DNA of 64,000 nt. Source: Telluribacter humicola. GTDB taxonomy: Bacteria > Bacteroidota > Bacteroidia > Cytophagales > Spirosomataceae. Where the stretch lies: assembly GCF_017355935.1 (NCBI RefSeq), contig NZ_JAFIQT010000009.1, positions 98,019 through 162,018 of the forward strand, written 5' to 3'. The notes beneath the pieces are model-generated. The model was not told where the DNA came from, ran no database searches, and worked only from the letters and a program-made list of their open reading frames with translations. Shown here piece after piece: positions 1-9,018 of this stretch. Every line of letters begins with the position of its first letter. The first letter of the stretch is position 1. Both the position numbers and the translations under genes were made by a program.

Positions 1-126
1 CAGGTAGTCCTTAGCCTCCTGCTCCGACCGGATAGGGTAGGCAAAGGCCAGAAACTTGCTGCCGCGATCTTTGAATAAACCTTCGGTAGCTTCCTCAATA
101 GTACGGTACGAATCATCGAATAACAC
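1..126 (-). CDS. YigZ/IMPACT-family protein, N-terminal 42 residues (cut by window edge)
   Basis: The reverse strand encodes 42 residues beginning (GTG read as Met) LFDDSYRTIEEATEGLFKDR, followed by a GSKFLAFAYPI stretch. This matches the start of YigZ/IMPACT proteins, whose N-terminus carries 'YxTI..p.eg..k.kgSkFla.a.pv'. The frame stays open to base 1, so the rest of the gene lies outside. The GTG start is the only start after the in-frame stop upstream, and the gene overlaps the end of the MFS gene by about 14 bp, suggesting translational coupling. The family (E. coli YigZ, eukaryotic IMPACT) is linked to translation control, but its bacterial role is unclear. Family assignment is good; start choice is fairly good. 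Confidence 0.75.
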   Translation of the reverse strand, partial: MLFDDSYRTIEEATEGLFKDRGSKFLAFAYPIRSEQEAKDYL

Positions 127-1309
127 GGGATGAAGATTTTTTCAGGTAAACAAGAACAACTGCATAGATAAGAGCCGCCCCCGCGAGTGCCGCCGATAGC
201 AGGAAAGCGGTCGTTAGGTTTTCGTAGCGGTTGGCAAAGATTTCGGCCGAAATATAGGCTCCTATTCCAATGCCCGCTTCCATAGAAATATACATAGTAC
301 CAAAGGCCCGTCCCCGGTTTTGGTCATGGCTGAGGTCGGCCGTCCAGGCTGATAGTATAGGGGAGAGAATACCTGTAGCGATTCCGAAGAATACCGCTCC
401 GCCCAGAAAGATAAATGAACTGCTGGCGTAGGCGGTAAGTACCAGCGCTATAATAAGATTGATACAACCCACGATGACGACAGGTACCCGTCCGTGCCGG
501 TCAGATACCTTACCGGCTGCCAGCCGGATGAGCAGCGACGTAAGGGTATAGACCAGAAAGTAGAGGCCGTGGTTGCTCAGGCCCAGGTAGTCGCTGTAAT
601 CAGGTACCAGGGTCAGTACCGCTCCGTAGCTGAAGTAAGTCAGAAAAATAACCAATGCCGGACTGAATACCGTAGGGTCAAATATATCACGGCCTGTGAT
701 CCTGAATGCCTCAGTCGACAGCTTCTCCCGGTTCGGCAACGTTTCTTGCATGTTAAAAAGGATAGCTATGGAGAGCAACGCTACGAAGGAGGAGGTGTAG
801 AACAGAGCATTAATGGAAAAAATCTGAGCAATATAGCTCCCCAACGCCGGCCCCAGCGCGGTGCCCATACTGGCGCACATCCCGTGTATACCCAGTGCCT
901 CGCCCCGACGCGTAGCCGGTATAATATCCGCAATATAGGCGGCCGTACCTGTAGGCTTGAAGCCCGTGGAGAAGCCATGCACGAGCCGGAGCAGCAGGAA
1001 AGGCATCACGGAGGTGAATATCGGATATAGAAAGCCGCATATAAAGCAGACAATGGAGCCAAACGCCATGACGGGTATCCGTCCTACCCGGTCGGTGAGG
1101 CGGCCGCTGAACGGGCGTGATAGCCCGGCCGTAAGGGTAAACAGGCTGATGATAAACCCTTTGTACTCGGCTCCTCCCAGGCTGGTGAGGTAGCTGGGTA
1201 GCTCAGGAATAAGCATGTTGAAGCTGGCAAAAAACAGGAATGAACTCAGACTCAACAACCAGAACTGCAGCGTAAATATACTAGTAGGGGTAGGTGCGGT
1301 GGTTTGCAT
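113..1309 (-). CDS. MFS transporter (12-TM drug/sugar-efflux type)
   Basis: A 398-residue, very hydrophobic protein of the major facilitator superfamily, predicted to sit in the inner membrane with about twelve helices. The loop-2/3 signature motif A is visible as GRLTDRVGR at residues 69-77 and repeats in degenerate form in the second half (GKVSDRHGR), as expected for the two six-helix halves. Length is typical for the efflux-permease branch. Substrate cannot be told from sequence. It is followed by the overlapping YigZ-family gene, so the two are probably one transcript. A TACCTTTG -7 element ends only 4 bp before the ATG, so the message may be leaderless. Confidence 0.9.
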   Translation of the reverse strand: MQTTAPTPTSIFTLQFWLLSLSSFLFFASFNMLIPELPSYLTSLGGAEYKGFIISLFTLTAGLSRPFSGRLTDRVGRIPVMAFGSIVCFICGFLYPIFTSVMPFLLLRLVHGFSTGFKPTGTAAYIADIIPATRRGEALGIHGMCASMGTALGPALGSYIAQIFSINALFYTSSFVALLSIAILFNMQETLPNREKLSTEAFRITGRDIFDPTVFSPALVIFLTYFSYGAVLTLVPDYSDYLGLSNHGLYFLVYTLTSLLIRLAAGKVSDRHGRVPVVIVGCINLIIALVLTAYASSSFIFLGGAVFFGIATGILSPILSAWTADLSHDQNRGRAFGTMYISMEAGIGIGAYISAEIFANRYENLTTAFLLSAALAGAALIYAVVLVYLKKSSSRVIR

Positions 1310-1313
1310 CGCA

Positions 1314-1321
1314 CAAAGGTA
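1314..1321 (-). promoter_or_regulatory. -7 element of MFS gene promoter (TACCTTTG)
   Basis: The reverse strand reads TACCTTTG, a full match to the Bacteroidota -7 consensus TAnnTTTG. It ends 4 bp before the ATG of the MFS gene (1309). No clear TTG lies 19-21 bp upstream; a T-run is there instead. Transcription would start at or within a few bases of the ATG. Confidence 0.5.
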
Positions 1322-1398
1322 AACAGTTTCGGAGGAGAAAAAGTAGTACTTTCAGGCCGGAATATCAGATTACCCTCTCTCATTTAGTAACTAGCAGT

Positions 1399-1740
1399 AT
1401 GAAAAAATTTAGCTATCTGTTCGCTGCGCTACTCCTGTTTATTTTCATCAATTATGGCTTCTACCAATGGCTGCAATCCGGGCATACAATAGTTGATACC
1501 TGGGAGGTACTGGGGCAGGACTGGCTGCTGGCTATTACTTTCATTGATGCCTGCACGTTCAGCCTTCTCTGTATTTTCTGGTTAGTCAGAGATATGAAAA
1601 AGAGGGGCCTCCCCCTTGCAAAAAGAATCGCTGTACTGACAGCGGTGATCATTACCGGCTCGGTGGCTCTGCTGGTGTACCTGGCTTTCCGGGACTCATC
1701 CGACCTCACTGCCGTACCCCCGGCTTTACCACAAAAGTAA
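1399..1740 (+). CDS. Small membrane protein, DUF2834-like
   Basis: From the ATG at 1399 this encodes 113 residues with a first helix (SYLFAALLLFIFINYGFY), a soluble stretch, and two more hydrophobic segments around an FWLVRDMKKRGLPLAKR loop. The layout (aromatic-rich first helix, 'D' in helix two, basic 'R.mkkr..p' loop, last helix ending near an F-R) resembles DUF2834 proteins, but I cannot confirm it. An in-frame start exists at 1294, inside the divergent MFS gene, and would add a basic, non-membrane leader; I prefer 1399. The 3' end overlaps the convergent gene at 1706 by 35 bp. Function unknown. Confidence 0.6.
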   Translation: MKKFSYLFAALLLFIFINYGFYQWLQSGHTIVDTWEVLGQDWLLAITFIDACTFSLLCIFWLVRDMKKRGLPLAKRIAVLTAVIITGSVALLVYLAFRDSSDLTAVPPALPQK

Positions 1741-4126
1741 ACTGCCGGCTACCCGCAGTACCGGACTCAGTCAGCCCCTGCACTACTACCTGGTAGGTAC
1801 CCGTCTGGTCGGAGGTGAAGAAGTCAACTACCTGTTTTCCCTCAGCGTCAGTAGTAAGCATGGGTGCCCAGTGCAGCAGGTTCCGGAAGTCGGGCAGGCG
1901 GCTCTCCCGGCTGGTGGCGCTGTCGTAGCGGGGGGCGTAGAACTCTCTTCGGGACTGGGCAAAGGAATAGGAGAGTACCAACGCGCGCGGATCGAGCTGG
2001 AAACCGGCCATATCACCTTTATACGTAGTATAGCTGACAATGCCGGGGAAAGACAGCTTGCCCAGGTAGTACTGCCCGTTCATTACTTCCAGTTTTTTTA
2101 TCTGCAAAGGGTCTATTGCCATCATTTTGTCTGTATCGAACACCGGCACGCCATCCAGCAGAATAAGCGGGTCTTCGTTGAAGGTACCTCCCTGCGGAAG
2201 CAATTTGTTTACAACGTAAAAGTGGAACTTCCCGCGTTGTTTCCTTACAAATACCCCCGGTACGTACTCCCGCATGACTTCTTCAAGGGTAGGAAAGCGG
2301 GTGAAGGCATCCAGAAAGTACTTCTCGTCGGGTTTACCATAAAAGGCCAGACTATCAGTTCCTTCGGCTGTGGGCCGAGCTGCCGGTGTCGGGTAGTAGG
2401 CATTCTGGGTTTGCATGTTAATGCTGCGCGTCAGCAGTTGTGGGGCTTTACTCTGCAAAAAGGAGGGCCAGCGCCGCGAAGAAACCTGGTCGGAATAGGG
2501 GCTGAATAGTTCAATGCGATAGGTACTGTCGCGGCGGGTGTTGGTCTGTACAATCACGTCGTGAGCATCGTAAAGCTTCTTTATCTCAAAACGGATGGTA
2601 CCCTGCGGGTCGCTCAGGCTTACAAACAGCCGGGGGTGTGGAGAGGGCGCGGCCAGGTAGGTACTAATCAGTCTGGCGGGTTGTCCGGTAAGGGTATTGA
2701 CTACTTTTCCCTCTATAAAATGACCGCCGTGTTCGGGCAGGTACCTGTACGTTGGTGGGGTATCGGCAAGTACTTCATCCCAGCTAAACCGGCTCCAGCC
2801 GTGGGTCAGCATCAGGTTGTCCAGTGCCTGGTTTACCTCCGGCCCTGATCTCTGAAAATAGTACGAGGGTGACTCTACCGTTCCTTTCAGATCTGATGTA
2901 AGTAGCAGGTAGCTGTCGAGGGTAGGCGGCTCAGGATGCGGAAGAGAGTCCAGCAAATACACCGATACCGAAAGTTGAGCAGGTTCTATCAACGATGCCT
3001 CGGTTCGGGCCGACAGGTTCAGGTACACCCGCTCACGGGTGGTAAATTCAGCCTTATTCAAACTCTCCCGGATGACCAGCGGCTGAGCCGGGCGTGTGAA
3101 GTACAGGCGTTCGCACACGGGCCGGGTAGTGTGGTCAAAAAGAGTTATATGGGTAATTCCGCCCTTCAGGGAGGCGTCACTCATCCTGTTTTTATTCAGT
3201 ACGAAAACTGCCTTTCCATTCTTCAAAGTACCCGCCTGAGACTGCACAGCACCCTGTCGGGTATGCACCAGCAGGTACACATCGGGGGATGGTACTTCCC
3301 GGGCCGATACCGTAACCTGCACCAGTCCATCCGTCGAATCCCTCACCTGCATCACGTAGCCCCGTGGCTGGACCTCCGGTAGCGGGAAAATAAGGGTATT
3401 ATCCTGTATATCCCGGACAATGGCGCGGTACTTATCAGTAGTACCAGGGGTAAAGGTGAACTGGCCCATGCCAAAGCGGAGCGGCTGGAAACGTACCAGC
3501 GTGTCGTTATTCTGGTTAACAATAACGCCCCGACAGGCTATGCCTTTTCCATCTTTGCCAACGGCCCGAAAAGCAACCTTACTTTCCAGTTGACTGACCA
3601 GATGCCCGCCCTCCGGGAAAAACTGTACTTCATAGGCCGGTTCTTCCCGCCCCGCCAGGGGCTCAGCTTCTGGCCGCTCAAAAGGATTCAGGATGGTGAT
3701 GGCGGCTTCAAAGAACAAATCCGGACTGAAGTTTTTCATCCAGTTGGTATAGCTGCGTACGGTATAGGTACCGGCGGGTAAGGTGGCGGGTATCCGTACG
3801 GAGCCATCGCCCCGCCCCTTGTCAAGCGCTATCTTGATTTGCACCACCGGATTGGATTCTTTATCAAGTACCTCCAGGTAGGCGATTTTGCTTACATCCA
3901 GCGGGCGGTGGGTGCTTGCGTCGATGCAGTAGGTTTTGAACCAGAGGGTTTCGCCCACCACGTACAGCGGGCGGTCGAGGTGGACAAAGAGTTTTTCCTG
4001 TAAGGTAGAACCGGTATACCGCGAAAGCCGTTCCTGTACCGCCGCCTGTCCCCTTACCACCACCGGTAGCAACAGCAGGAGTACCCACAGTACATTTCCT
4101 GGCTTGTACGCAACAACTGGTTTCAT
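1706..4126 (-). CDS. Secreted macroglobulin-like protein with TonB plug domain
   Basis: An 806-residue exported protein. The N-terminus has a signal peptide (VLWVLLLLLPVVVRGQ). Residues around 40-150 show the 'EKLFVHLDRPLYVVGETLWFK' type motif of macroglobulin MG2 domains, followed by beta-rich repeats. Around residues 610-715 is a TonB-receptor plug-like stretch (PLILLDGVPVFDTDKM, then ...QIKKLEVMNGQYYLG), with no beta-barrel after it. This architecture is common in Bacteroidota next to TonB receptors. It is the last gene of a leftward operon with a secreted protein, an STN receptor and a DUF4249 lipoprotein; a 33-bp palindrome separates it from DUF4249. It probably acts in the periplasm or at the outer membrane with that receptor. 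The cargo is unknown. Confidence 0.8.
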   Translation of the reverse strand: MKPVVAYKPGNVLWVLLLLLPVVVRGQAAVQERLSRYTGSTLQEKLFVHLDRPLYVVGETLWFKTYCIDASTHRPLDVSKIAYLEVLDKESNPVVQIKIALDKGRGDGSVRIPATLPAGTYTVRSYTNWMKNFSPDLFFEAAITILNPFERPEAEPLAGREEPAYEVQFFPEGGHLVSQLESKVAFRAVGKDGKGIACRGVIVNQNNDTLVRFQPLRFGMGQFTFTPGTTDKYRAIVRDIQDNTLIFPLPEVQPRGYVMQVRDSTDGLVQVTVSAREVPSPDVYLLVHTRQGAVQSQAGTLKNGKAVFVLNKNRMSDASLKGGITHITLFDHTTRPVCERLYFTRPAQPLVIRESLNKAEFTTRERVYLNLSARTEASLIEPAQLSVSVYLLDSLPHPEPPTLDSYLLLTSDLKGTVESPSYYFQRSGPEVNQALDNLMLTHGWSRFSWDEVLADTPPTYRYLPEHGGHFIEGKVVNTLTGQPARLISTYLAAPSPHPRLFVSLSDPQGTIRFEIKKLYDAHDVIVQTNTRRDSTYRIELFSPYSDQVSSRRWPSFLQSKAPQLLTRSINMQTQNAYYPTPAARPTAEGTDSLAFYGKPDEKYFLDAFTRFPTLEEVMREYVPGVFVRKQRGKFHFYVVNKLLPQGGTFNEDPLILLDGVPVFDTDKMMAIDPLQIKKLEVMNGQYYLGKLSFPGIVSYTTYKGDMAGFQLDPRALVLSYSFAQSRREFYAPRYDSATSRESRLPDFRNLLHWAPMLTTDAEGKQVVDFFTSDQTGTYQVVVQGLTESGTAGSRQFTFVVKPGVRQ

Positions 4127-4164
4127 TCGTCCTGAGTCTGGTTAGGGGTAAATTCTATTTAGGG

Positions 4165-4197
4165 AGCGGTGCCACGGTTTAAAACCGTGGCACCGCT
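4165..4197. repeat. Dispersed palindrome copy 1 (16-bp arms)
   Basis: Perfect inverted repeat: arm AGCGGTGCCACGGTTT, single central A, and the exact complement. It lies between the DUF4249 stop and the start of the next gene in the same operon. It belongs to the seven-copy GTGCCAC/GTGGCAC family in this window. Confidence 0.9.
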
Positions 4198-4204
4198 GAT
4201 TGGC

Positions 4205-5335
4205 TTACCGCCAGTATTCCGGTTTTGTGGTGGTACCTCCTTCCAGGCGGCAGTCTGCACAGGAGGCGGTACCTGTAATGTACAGCGGCTGGGAAGAACC
4301 GGGAACCGGGAACTCAACTAGAATCAGGTCCAACGTCTGAAGGGCTTGTGCCAGCGCTAAGGTGTCGGTAGGTTCGCAGGCACTGACGTACCTGCCCAGG
4401 TATTCGGTAATAAACAGGCGCTGCTCCTGCTGCTTTGAAGCGCTGAAAAAGCCAAAAACCAGCTCTTTGGGATCGCTGACGCAACGGATGTTGCCGGTAA
4501 CCTGAGCGGGCTGCGGGTCAAAGAGGCTCCCGGTACTCTCGGTGGTCTTGGCCAAGGCGGTCCAGTATTCGTACTCTTCCTGTGAAAGTCCGTACTGCTT
4601 CACCAGAATACTATACTTCACCCGGAGCTTACCGCTGGAGGCCGGTACGTAGGTAACCGACGCATCCTGAATAATGTCTTCACTAAGCTTGATAGAGGAG
4701 CCCACCAGGATGCGCGAGGCACTTCGGTGGCTCCAGCAGGTACTTATGTCCTCGGTACGGAGCTTCATTTCGTTGTTCACTACCTCAAAAGCCGAATAGA
4801 GGGGCATCTGGTACATCCAGGTTTCATCGAAACTCCATCGGTAAAAACGGGTAGTGTTGAGTGGATCGTGGGTACTGACGTAAATCTGTACCCCCGACTG
4901 GTCCGGCTGTACCCGGTACGTAACACTGTCAATGGGCGGCGTTTGGATGGCAGGTACATAGTCCGATAGGTACTCCTTCCCATCACTCGTCCGGATATGT
5001 AGCCGGTACTTTTCCCCTTCGCGGTACGCGATGGGCTCCAGTTTATAGGTACCTGGCTGGGCTTCTGTAAAGGCAAGCTGGCTTCCCTTATCGCCTTCTA
5101 CACGGATCTGAGCCCGCGGCTCCACCTGGGGAGCTGTGAGGTCGGTCACATTCTGGGTGCGGCTCAATTTGATCTGACTACTGCCCGAGGAGCTGGTGTT
5201 CAGGAAACCATCTACCACCAGGTAGCTGCTGGCCGAGGTGATTTCCGGCGGAGAGAACGATTCAATGCAGCCATGCAGCAGCAACGACATCAGCAACAAG
5301 CCTGGGACGTATAGGAGTTTGGGTAGTTTCTTCAC
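4205..5335 (-). CDS. DUF4249-family lipoprotein
   Basis: A 376-residue protein with a lipoprotein signal (LLLMSLLLHGC, lipidated Cys at 23), so probably anchored to the outer membrane. The body begins 'YLVVDGFLNT', passes 'ARIRVEG'-like and 'GTYKL...Y.EGEKYRLHI.TSDGKEYLSD' stretches, and ends in a Cys pair (ASCADC); this is the pattern of DUF4249. In Bacteroidota DUF4249 genes are regularly paired with TonB-dependent receptors, somewhat like SusD with SusC. Here it follows the STN receptor by only 6 bp. Inference: an accessory surface lipoprotein of that receptor. Confidence 0.85.
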   Translation of the reverse strand: MKKLPKLLYVPGLLLMSLLLHGCIESFSPPEITSASSYLVVDGFLNTSSSGSSQIKLSRTQNVTDLTAPQVEPRAQIRVEGDKGSQLAFTEAQPGTYKLEPIAYREGEKYRLHIRTSDGKEYLSDYVPAIQTPPIDSVTYRVQPDQSGVQIYVSTHDPLNTTRFYRWSFDETWMYQMPLYSAFEVVNNEMKLRTEDISTCWSHRSASRILVGSSIKLSEDIIQDASVTYVPASSGKLRVKYSILVKQYGLSQEEYEYWTALAKTTESTGSLFDPQPAQVTGNIRCVSDPKELVFGFFSASKQQEQRLFITEYLGRYVSACEPTDTLALAQALQTLDLILVEFPVPGSSQPLYITGTASCADCRLEGGTTTKPEYWR

Positions 5336-5341
5336 GGCTTT

Positions 5342-8095
5342 TTACAATCTGAAATTGTAGGTAATGGTAGGAATGGGCTGACCAAATATTGACAGCTTAT
5401 AGCCACTGACTACGCCGTTCTGGGTCTGGAAATAAACCGACGACGGGTTTTTGCGCCCCAGCAGGTTATACACAGCTAGTGTCCAGGAGCTGTGGGCCAG
5501 CTTTCTTATTTTATGATTCCCCTCAATGTTCATGGATAAGTCTACCCGGTAGTAGTCAGGAATGCGGTACTGATTGCGCGACGCGTAGTATACCCGCTGC
5601 GCTCCGTCCAGTATGTACTTGCCAATGGGCGGCGTGTAGGGGCGGCCGGTGCTATAGGTAAAGTTAAAAGAAACACTAAACCGGTGGCTGAGCTTGTAGT
5701 TGCTGATGGCGATGAAGTCGTGCGGCTTATCGTAGTTGCTGGGGTAGTAGTCGCCGGCGTTAGGTGCATCGGGCGACTCCCGGTCAACGGCCCGGAGCAG
5801 CGAGCGGGAGTAGGTGTAGCCTACCCAGCCGTTGAGCTTGCCCGCCCCCTTTTTGACCATCAATTCAACCCCGTAGGCTTTGCCGGTAGTTGTAATCACC
5901 GCCGTTTCAATCTGGTGATTCATAATGAGCGAGTCACCACCTTTGTAGTCCAGAAAATTCCGGATGTTTTTGTAATACCCTTCCACCGACAGCTCTATCT
6001 GGTTGCCACGCAGGTTTCGGTACAGCCCTAGGGCCAGTTGATCGCCCACCTGCGGCTTTATGTAGGTATCACTTAATTTCCAGATATCAGTAGGTGAAGC
6101 TACCATCGTATTAGAAAGCAGGTGAATGTACTGCCGCAGGGTATTGTAGCCCACTTTCAGCGACAGGTCGCCCGTAAGCATGTAGCGGGCCGAAAGGCGG
6201 TACTCGGGGCCACCGTAGTTTTTAATGAGTTTTTTGGGCGCGTAGGCTTCGGTACCTAGAGTATAAATACTTTCAATGGGCAGGCCTGGCACGTACGTAT
6301 AAATTGTCTTGGGGCCTAAATAGTTGAATACCGAAAAGCGGAGGCCAGCCGTCACGAGCAGTTTGGGATTAACCTCAAACCGGTCTTCGATGTACAGGGC
6401 ACTTTCCAGGCCCTGCTCCGGCTCCAGTGCGTCCGGGACAATAAGTGACTCGCTGCTGCGGGGGGTAAAGGTACCCGGCGAAAGGGTGTAGTAAATAGAG
6501 CTGAGGCCAAAGTCAAGGGTATGCCTGGGGTGAATCAGGTAGTTGAACTCGGCCTTGAAACTGGACTGACGTACCCCAAAACGCAGGTCGAATGAATGAA
6601 TCGGTACCCGCTCGCTGGCCACCGCGTAGTTGTAGCTGCTGTGGGCGGCGGTAAAGGTACTGTATAGCCTGGTGTGGAAGGTGTGTTTCCATTTTAGCGA
6701 AGCAAACTGGTTCTGGTAGGCGTAGGTGGTGTCAGCCAGGAGCCGAAAATAGTCGTTGCTCAGGTACCCGGTCGCGTAGACACTGTTTTTCTCGTTGATT
6801 TCGTGGCTGATATGGGCGTTAAAGTCGTAAAAGGAAGCGGTACTGTTGTTGTAGGTTTCGTTTTTCAGGCTTTTCAGGAGCCAGTTGGAGTAGGTAGAGC
6901 GGCCGCCAATCAGGAACGAAGACTTGTCTTTAACAATAGGCCCTTCCAGCGTGAGGCGGCCCGTAACGAGACCGATACCACCCGAGGCCACCATTTTTTT
7001 CTTGTTCCCGTCGCGGCTGCTGATATCCAGCACCGATGACAGCCGACCGCCAAACCTGGCCGGAATGGTACTTTTGTATAGCTCCACGTCTTTCAGCATA
7101 TCCGGATTGAAAGCCGAGAAAAAGCCGAAGAGGTGGGAAGGGTTGTAGATGGTGGCATCGTTAAAAAGAATCAGGTTCTGGTCGGCTGAGCCGCCGCGAA
7201 CATTCAGTCCCACGCTGCTTTCTCCCACCGATTTGATACCCGGCAGAGTAAGTACCGTCCGCAGCAAATCGGTTTCACCCATGACCGTGGGTATTTGTTT
7301 CAGGGTTTTGATAGACAGCTTTATCTGTCCCATCTTGGTCTCGCTGACGTTGGCGTCCTGACCGGCCTTGATATTGATTTCTTTGAGAGCGGTCACACTT
7401 TCCAGTACTTCTATGTCCAGCTTGCCATCGGCGTACAGCATTACCTGCCGGTAGGTATCCCGCATACCGATACTCTTGATCCGGACACGCTGGCGGCCCC
7501 GTGGGATCGTGAGCGAATAGTACCCGAGGGCATCGGTAGTAGTACCTATCTGCGGAGATTCTATGTACACCGCCGCCCCAATCACCGGCTCCCCCGTTAC
7601 GGCATTGCGTACATAACCCGACATGGTAGAGTTACCAGGGGTAATCCGGAGTCTTTTCGGACCTACCTCGTGTAGTTTACTCTCGGTGGTGGAGAGCAGT
7701 TGCTCCTGTTCGTCGGTACCGGGGGGAGCGTACACCACCCGCTCCTGTGTGGGGGCATCGGAGGGAAGTTCGGTAATGATGGGCGTTACTTTGGTGATAT
7801 ACACCCGCCTTTGCTGATCAATGGCGTAGGTGAATTCCGTGTCTTTGAATACCTGCCCCAGCACCACCCGCAGAGGTTCGTCTTTGACCTGTAAGTTTAT
7901 GGGCAGGCTGTCCAGTTGGGCGGCATCGTAGTAGAAGTAGTAGTCGGACTGGGCTTCAACAAGCCGTACAAATTCCTGAAATCGAATGTCGCTGAATGAG
8001 CCGCTGATCCGTTTTTCGGCGGTTGTCTGAGCCAAGAGCCCCTGCCCCTGAAAGATAAAGAAGATGGATAATAACAGGATCCGGAAGGCGCTCAT
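5342..8095 (-). CDS. TonB-dependent receptor with STN and carboxypeptidase-regulatory-like domains
   Basis: A 917-residue outer-membrane receptor. Order: signal peptide (to about residue 23); an STN domain around 30-100 (FSDIRFQEFVRLVEAQSDYY...); a linker; a CarboxypepD_reg-like domain from about 157 (GYVRNAVTGEPVIGAAVYIE); a plug around 265-370 containing LNVRGGSADQNLILFNDATI; then a 22-strand-type barrel ending 'TITYNFRL' with a terminal aromatic/Leu pattern. The STN domain is known from FecA-type receptors that signal to anti-sigma factors and from FoxA-like siderophore receptors. No sigma/anti-sigma gene lies alongside. The start codon overlaps the upstream gene by 4 bp (ATGA). Cargo unknown. 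Confidence 0.9.
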   Translation of the reverse strand: MSAFRILLLSIFFIFQGQGLLAQTTAEKRISGSFSDIRFQEFVRLVEAQSDYYFYYDAAQLDSLPINLQVKDEPLRVVLGQVFKDTEFTYAIDQQRRVYITKVTPIITELPSDAPTQERVVYAPPGTDEQEQLLSTTESKLHEVGPKRLRITPGNSTMSGYVRNAVTGEPVIGAAVYIESPQIGTTTDALGYYSLTIPRGRQRVRIKSIGMRDTYRQVMLYADGKLDIEVLESVTALKEINIKAGQDANVSETKMGQIKLSIKTLKQIPTVMGETDLLRTVLTLPGIKSVGESSVGLNVRGGSADQNLILFNDATIYNPSHLFGFFSAFNPDMLKDVELYKSTIPARFGGRLSSVLDISSRDGNKKKMVASGGIGLVTGRLTLEGPIVKDKSSFLIGGRSTYSNWLLKSLKNETYNNSTASFYDFNAHISHEINEKNSVYATGYLSNDYFRLLADTTYAYQNQFASLKWKHTFHTRLYSTFTAAHSSYNYAVASERVPIHSFDLRFGVRQSSFKAEFNYLIHPRHTLDFGLSSIYYTLSPGTFTPRSSESLIVPDALEPEQGLESALYIEDRFEVNPKLLVTAGLRFSVFNYLGPKTIYTYVPGLPIESIYTLGTEAYAPKKLIKNYGGPEYRLSARYMLTGDLSLKVGYNTLRQYIHLLSNTMVASPTDIWKLSDTYIKPQVGDQLALGLYRNLRGNQIELSVEGYYKNIRNFLDYKGGDSLIMNHQIETAVITTTGKAYGVELMVKKGAGKLNGWVGYTYSRSLLRAVDRESPDAPNAGDYYPSNYDKPHDFIAISNYKLSHRFSVSFNFTYSTGRPYTPPIGKYILDGAQRVYYASRNQYRIPDYYRVDLSMNIEGNHKIRKLAHSSWTLAVYNLLGRKNPSSVYFQTQNGVVSGYKLSIFGQPIPTITYNFRL

Positions 8096-8838
8096 GGGTG
8101 AGTTAGTTGATCATAGTAAGCAGCCAGGGCTGTAATAGCCGCTTCCCGGTCTCCTTTAAAGCTCAGATTTTTATCCCGCAGGTACTTTTTTATTGGTCTT
8201 TTCTGATCTTCCATCAGCGACAGCACCGACCGCCTGGAATAGACCGCATGATATGTGCCATTTTTATGGAAATAAAAAAAGTCTTTGCTGGGGAATGTAA
8301 CGGTTACTTTGGTCGAGTTAATCTCCTCGAGCCGCTCTTTGACCCGACGGGCCAGTACTTGTGAAGCTCCGTCATAAAGTACCTCATAAAAGCCTGTACG
8401 TATGCCTGAGCCTTTGTACTTGGGTGCCTCCACCCGGATAAAGCGGTGGCTTTCGGCAGGACTGGTGCCCAAAGTGCTGAAGTACTTTACTTTATCACTT
8501 TGCAGGCTTACATTTCCCAGCCCTTCTACGTACTTAATAACTACCTGATCTTTGACTGTATCGTACAGCAGAGGTACCTGTTGAAATAGTTGGCCATCGT
8601 AAAAGACTGAACCCGTTGCCCACTCTTTTGATCTATAAAAAGGATGCTCCTTGGACTGGCTATCGTAGAAATAGTACTGTGGTCCATTATACAGATGCTG
8701 CGATTCGGTAGTAGCCGAATCATACAGGGCGAGTGCGTACTCCGGACCTGGCGATTGAGTGATCGTAGTAAGTACCTGGGCCGACGCATGGAAGAAGCCT
8801 CCCCAAAAAATACAGATACAGAGTACAAGGGTTTTCAT
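8092..8838 (-). CDS. Secreted protein of unknown function, first gene of receptor operon
   Basis: A 248-residue protein with a signal peptide (LVLCICIFWGGFFHASAQ). The rest is soluble, rich in Tyr and basic residues, with stretches such as GSVFYDGQLFQQVPLLYDTV and FYEVLYDGASQVLARRVKER; I do not recognise the family. It overlaps the STN receptor start by 4 bp (ATGA), so the two are translationally coupled. Many Bacteroidota receptor operons carry such a small beta-rich periplasmic protein. It could assist the receptor or its cargo, but nothing in the sequence proves that. Confidence 0.75.
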   Translation of the reverse strand: MKTLVLCICIFWGGFFHASAQVLTTITQSPGPEYALALYDSATTESQHLYNGPQYYFYDSQSKEHPFYRSKEWATGSVFYDGQLFQQVPLLYDTVKDQVVIKYVEGLGNVSLQSDKVKYFSTLGTSPAESHRFIRVEAPKYKGSGIRTGFYEVLYDGASQVLARRVKERLEEINSTKVTVTFPSKDFFYFHKNGTYHAVYSRRSVLSLMEDQKRPIKKYLRDKNLSFKGDREAAITALAAYYDQLTHP

Positions 8839-9005
8839 GCACAGGTGACAGGCTGGTATAGGAAGAGGACAATACAGAAAAAGCCCAAAGGAAGATATAT
8901 TTACGCGTACTTCCGGGAATAAATTTCAGTACCGGGTGAGGAATGTGACGACTCGATTACCGGACGGCCAGCATTCCGTAATTTTCCCGAAGAAAAGTTT
9001 CTCTC

Positions 9006-9013
9006 TATCTTTG
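9006..9013 (+). promoter_or_regulatory. -7 element of corA promoter (TATCTTTG)
   Basis: TATCTTTG matches the Bacteroidota -7 consensus TAnnTTTG exactly; a weak TTTT -33-like element lies 20 bp upstream. Only five bases separate it from the corA ATG, so transcription should begin at about the start codon. Confidence 0.55.
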
Positions 9014-9018
9014 AAACT

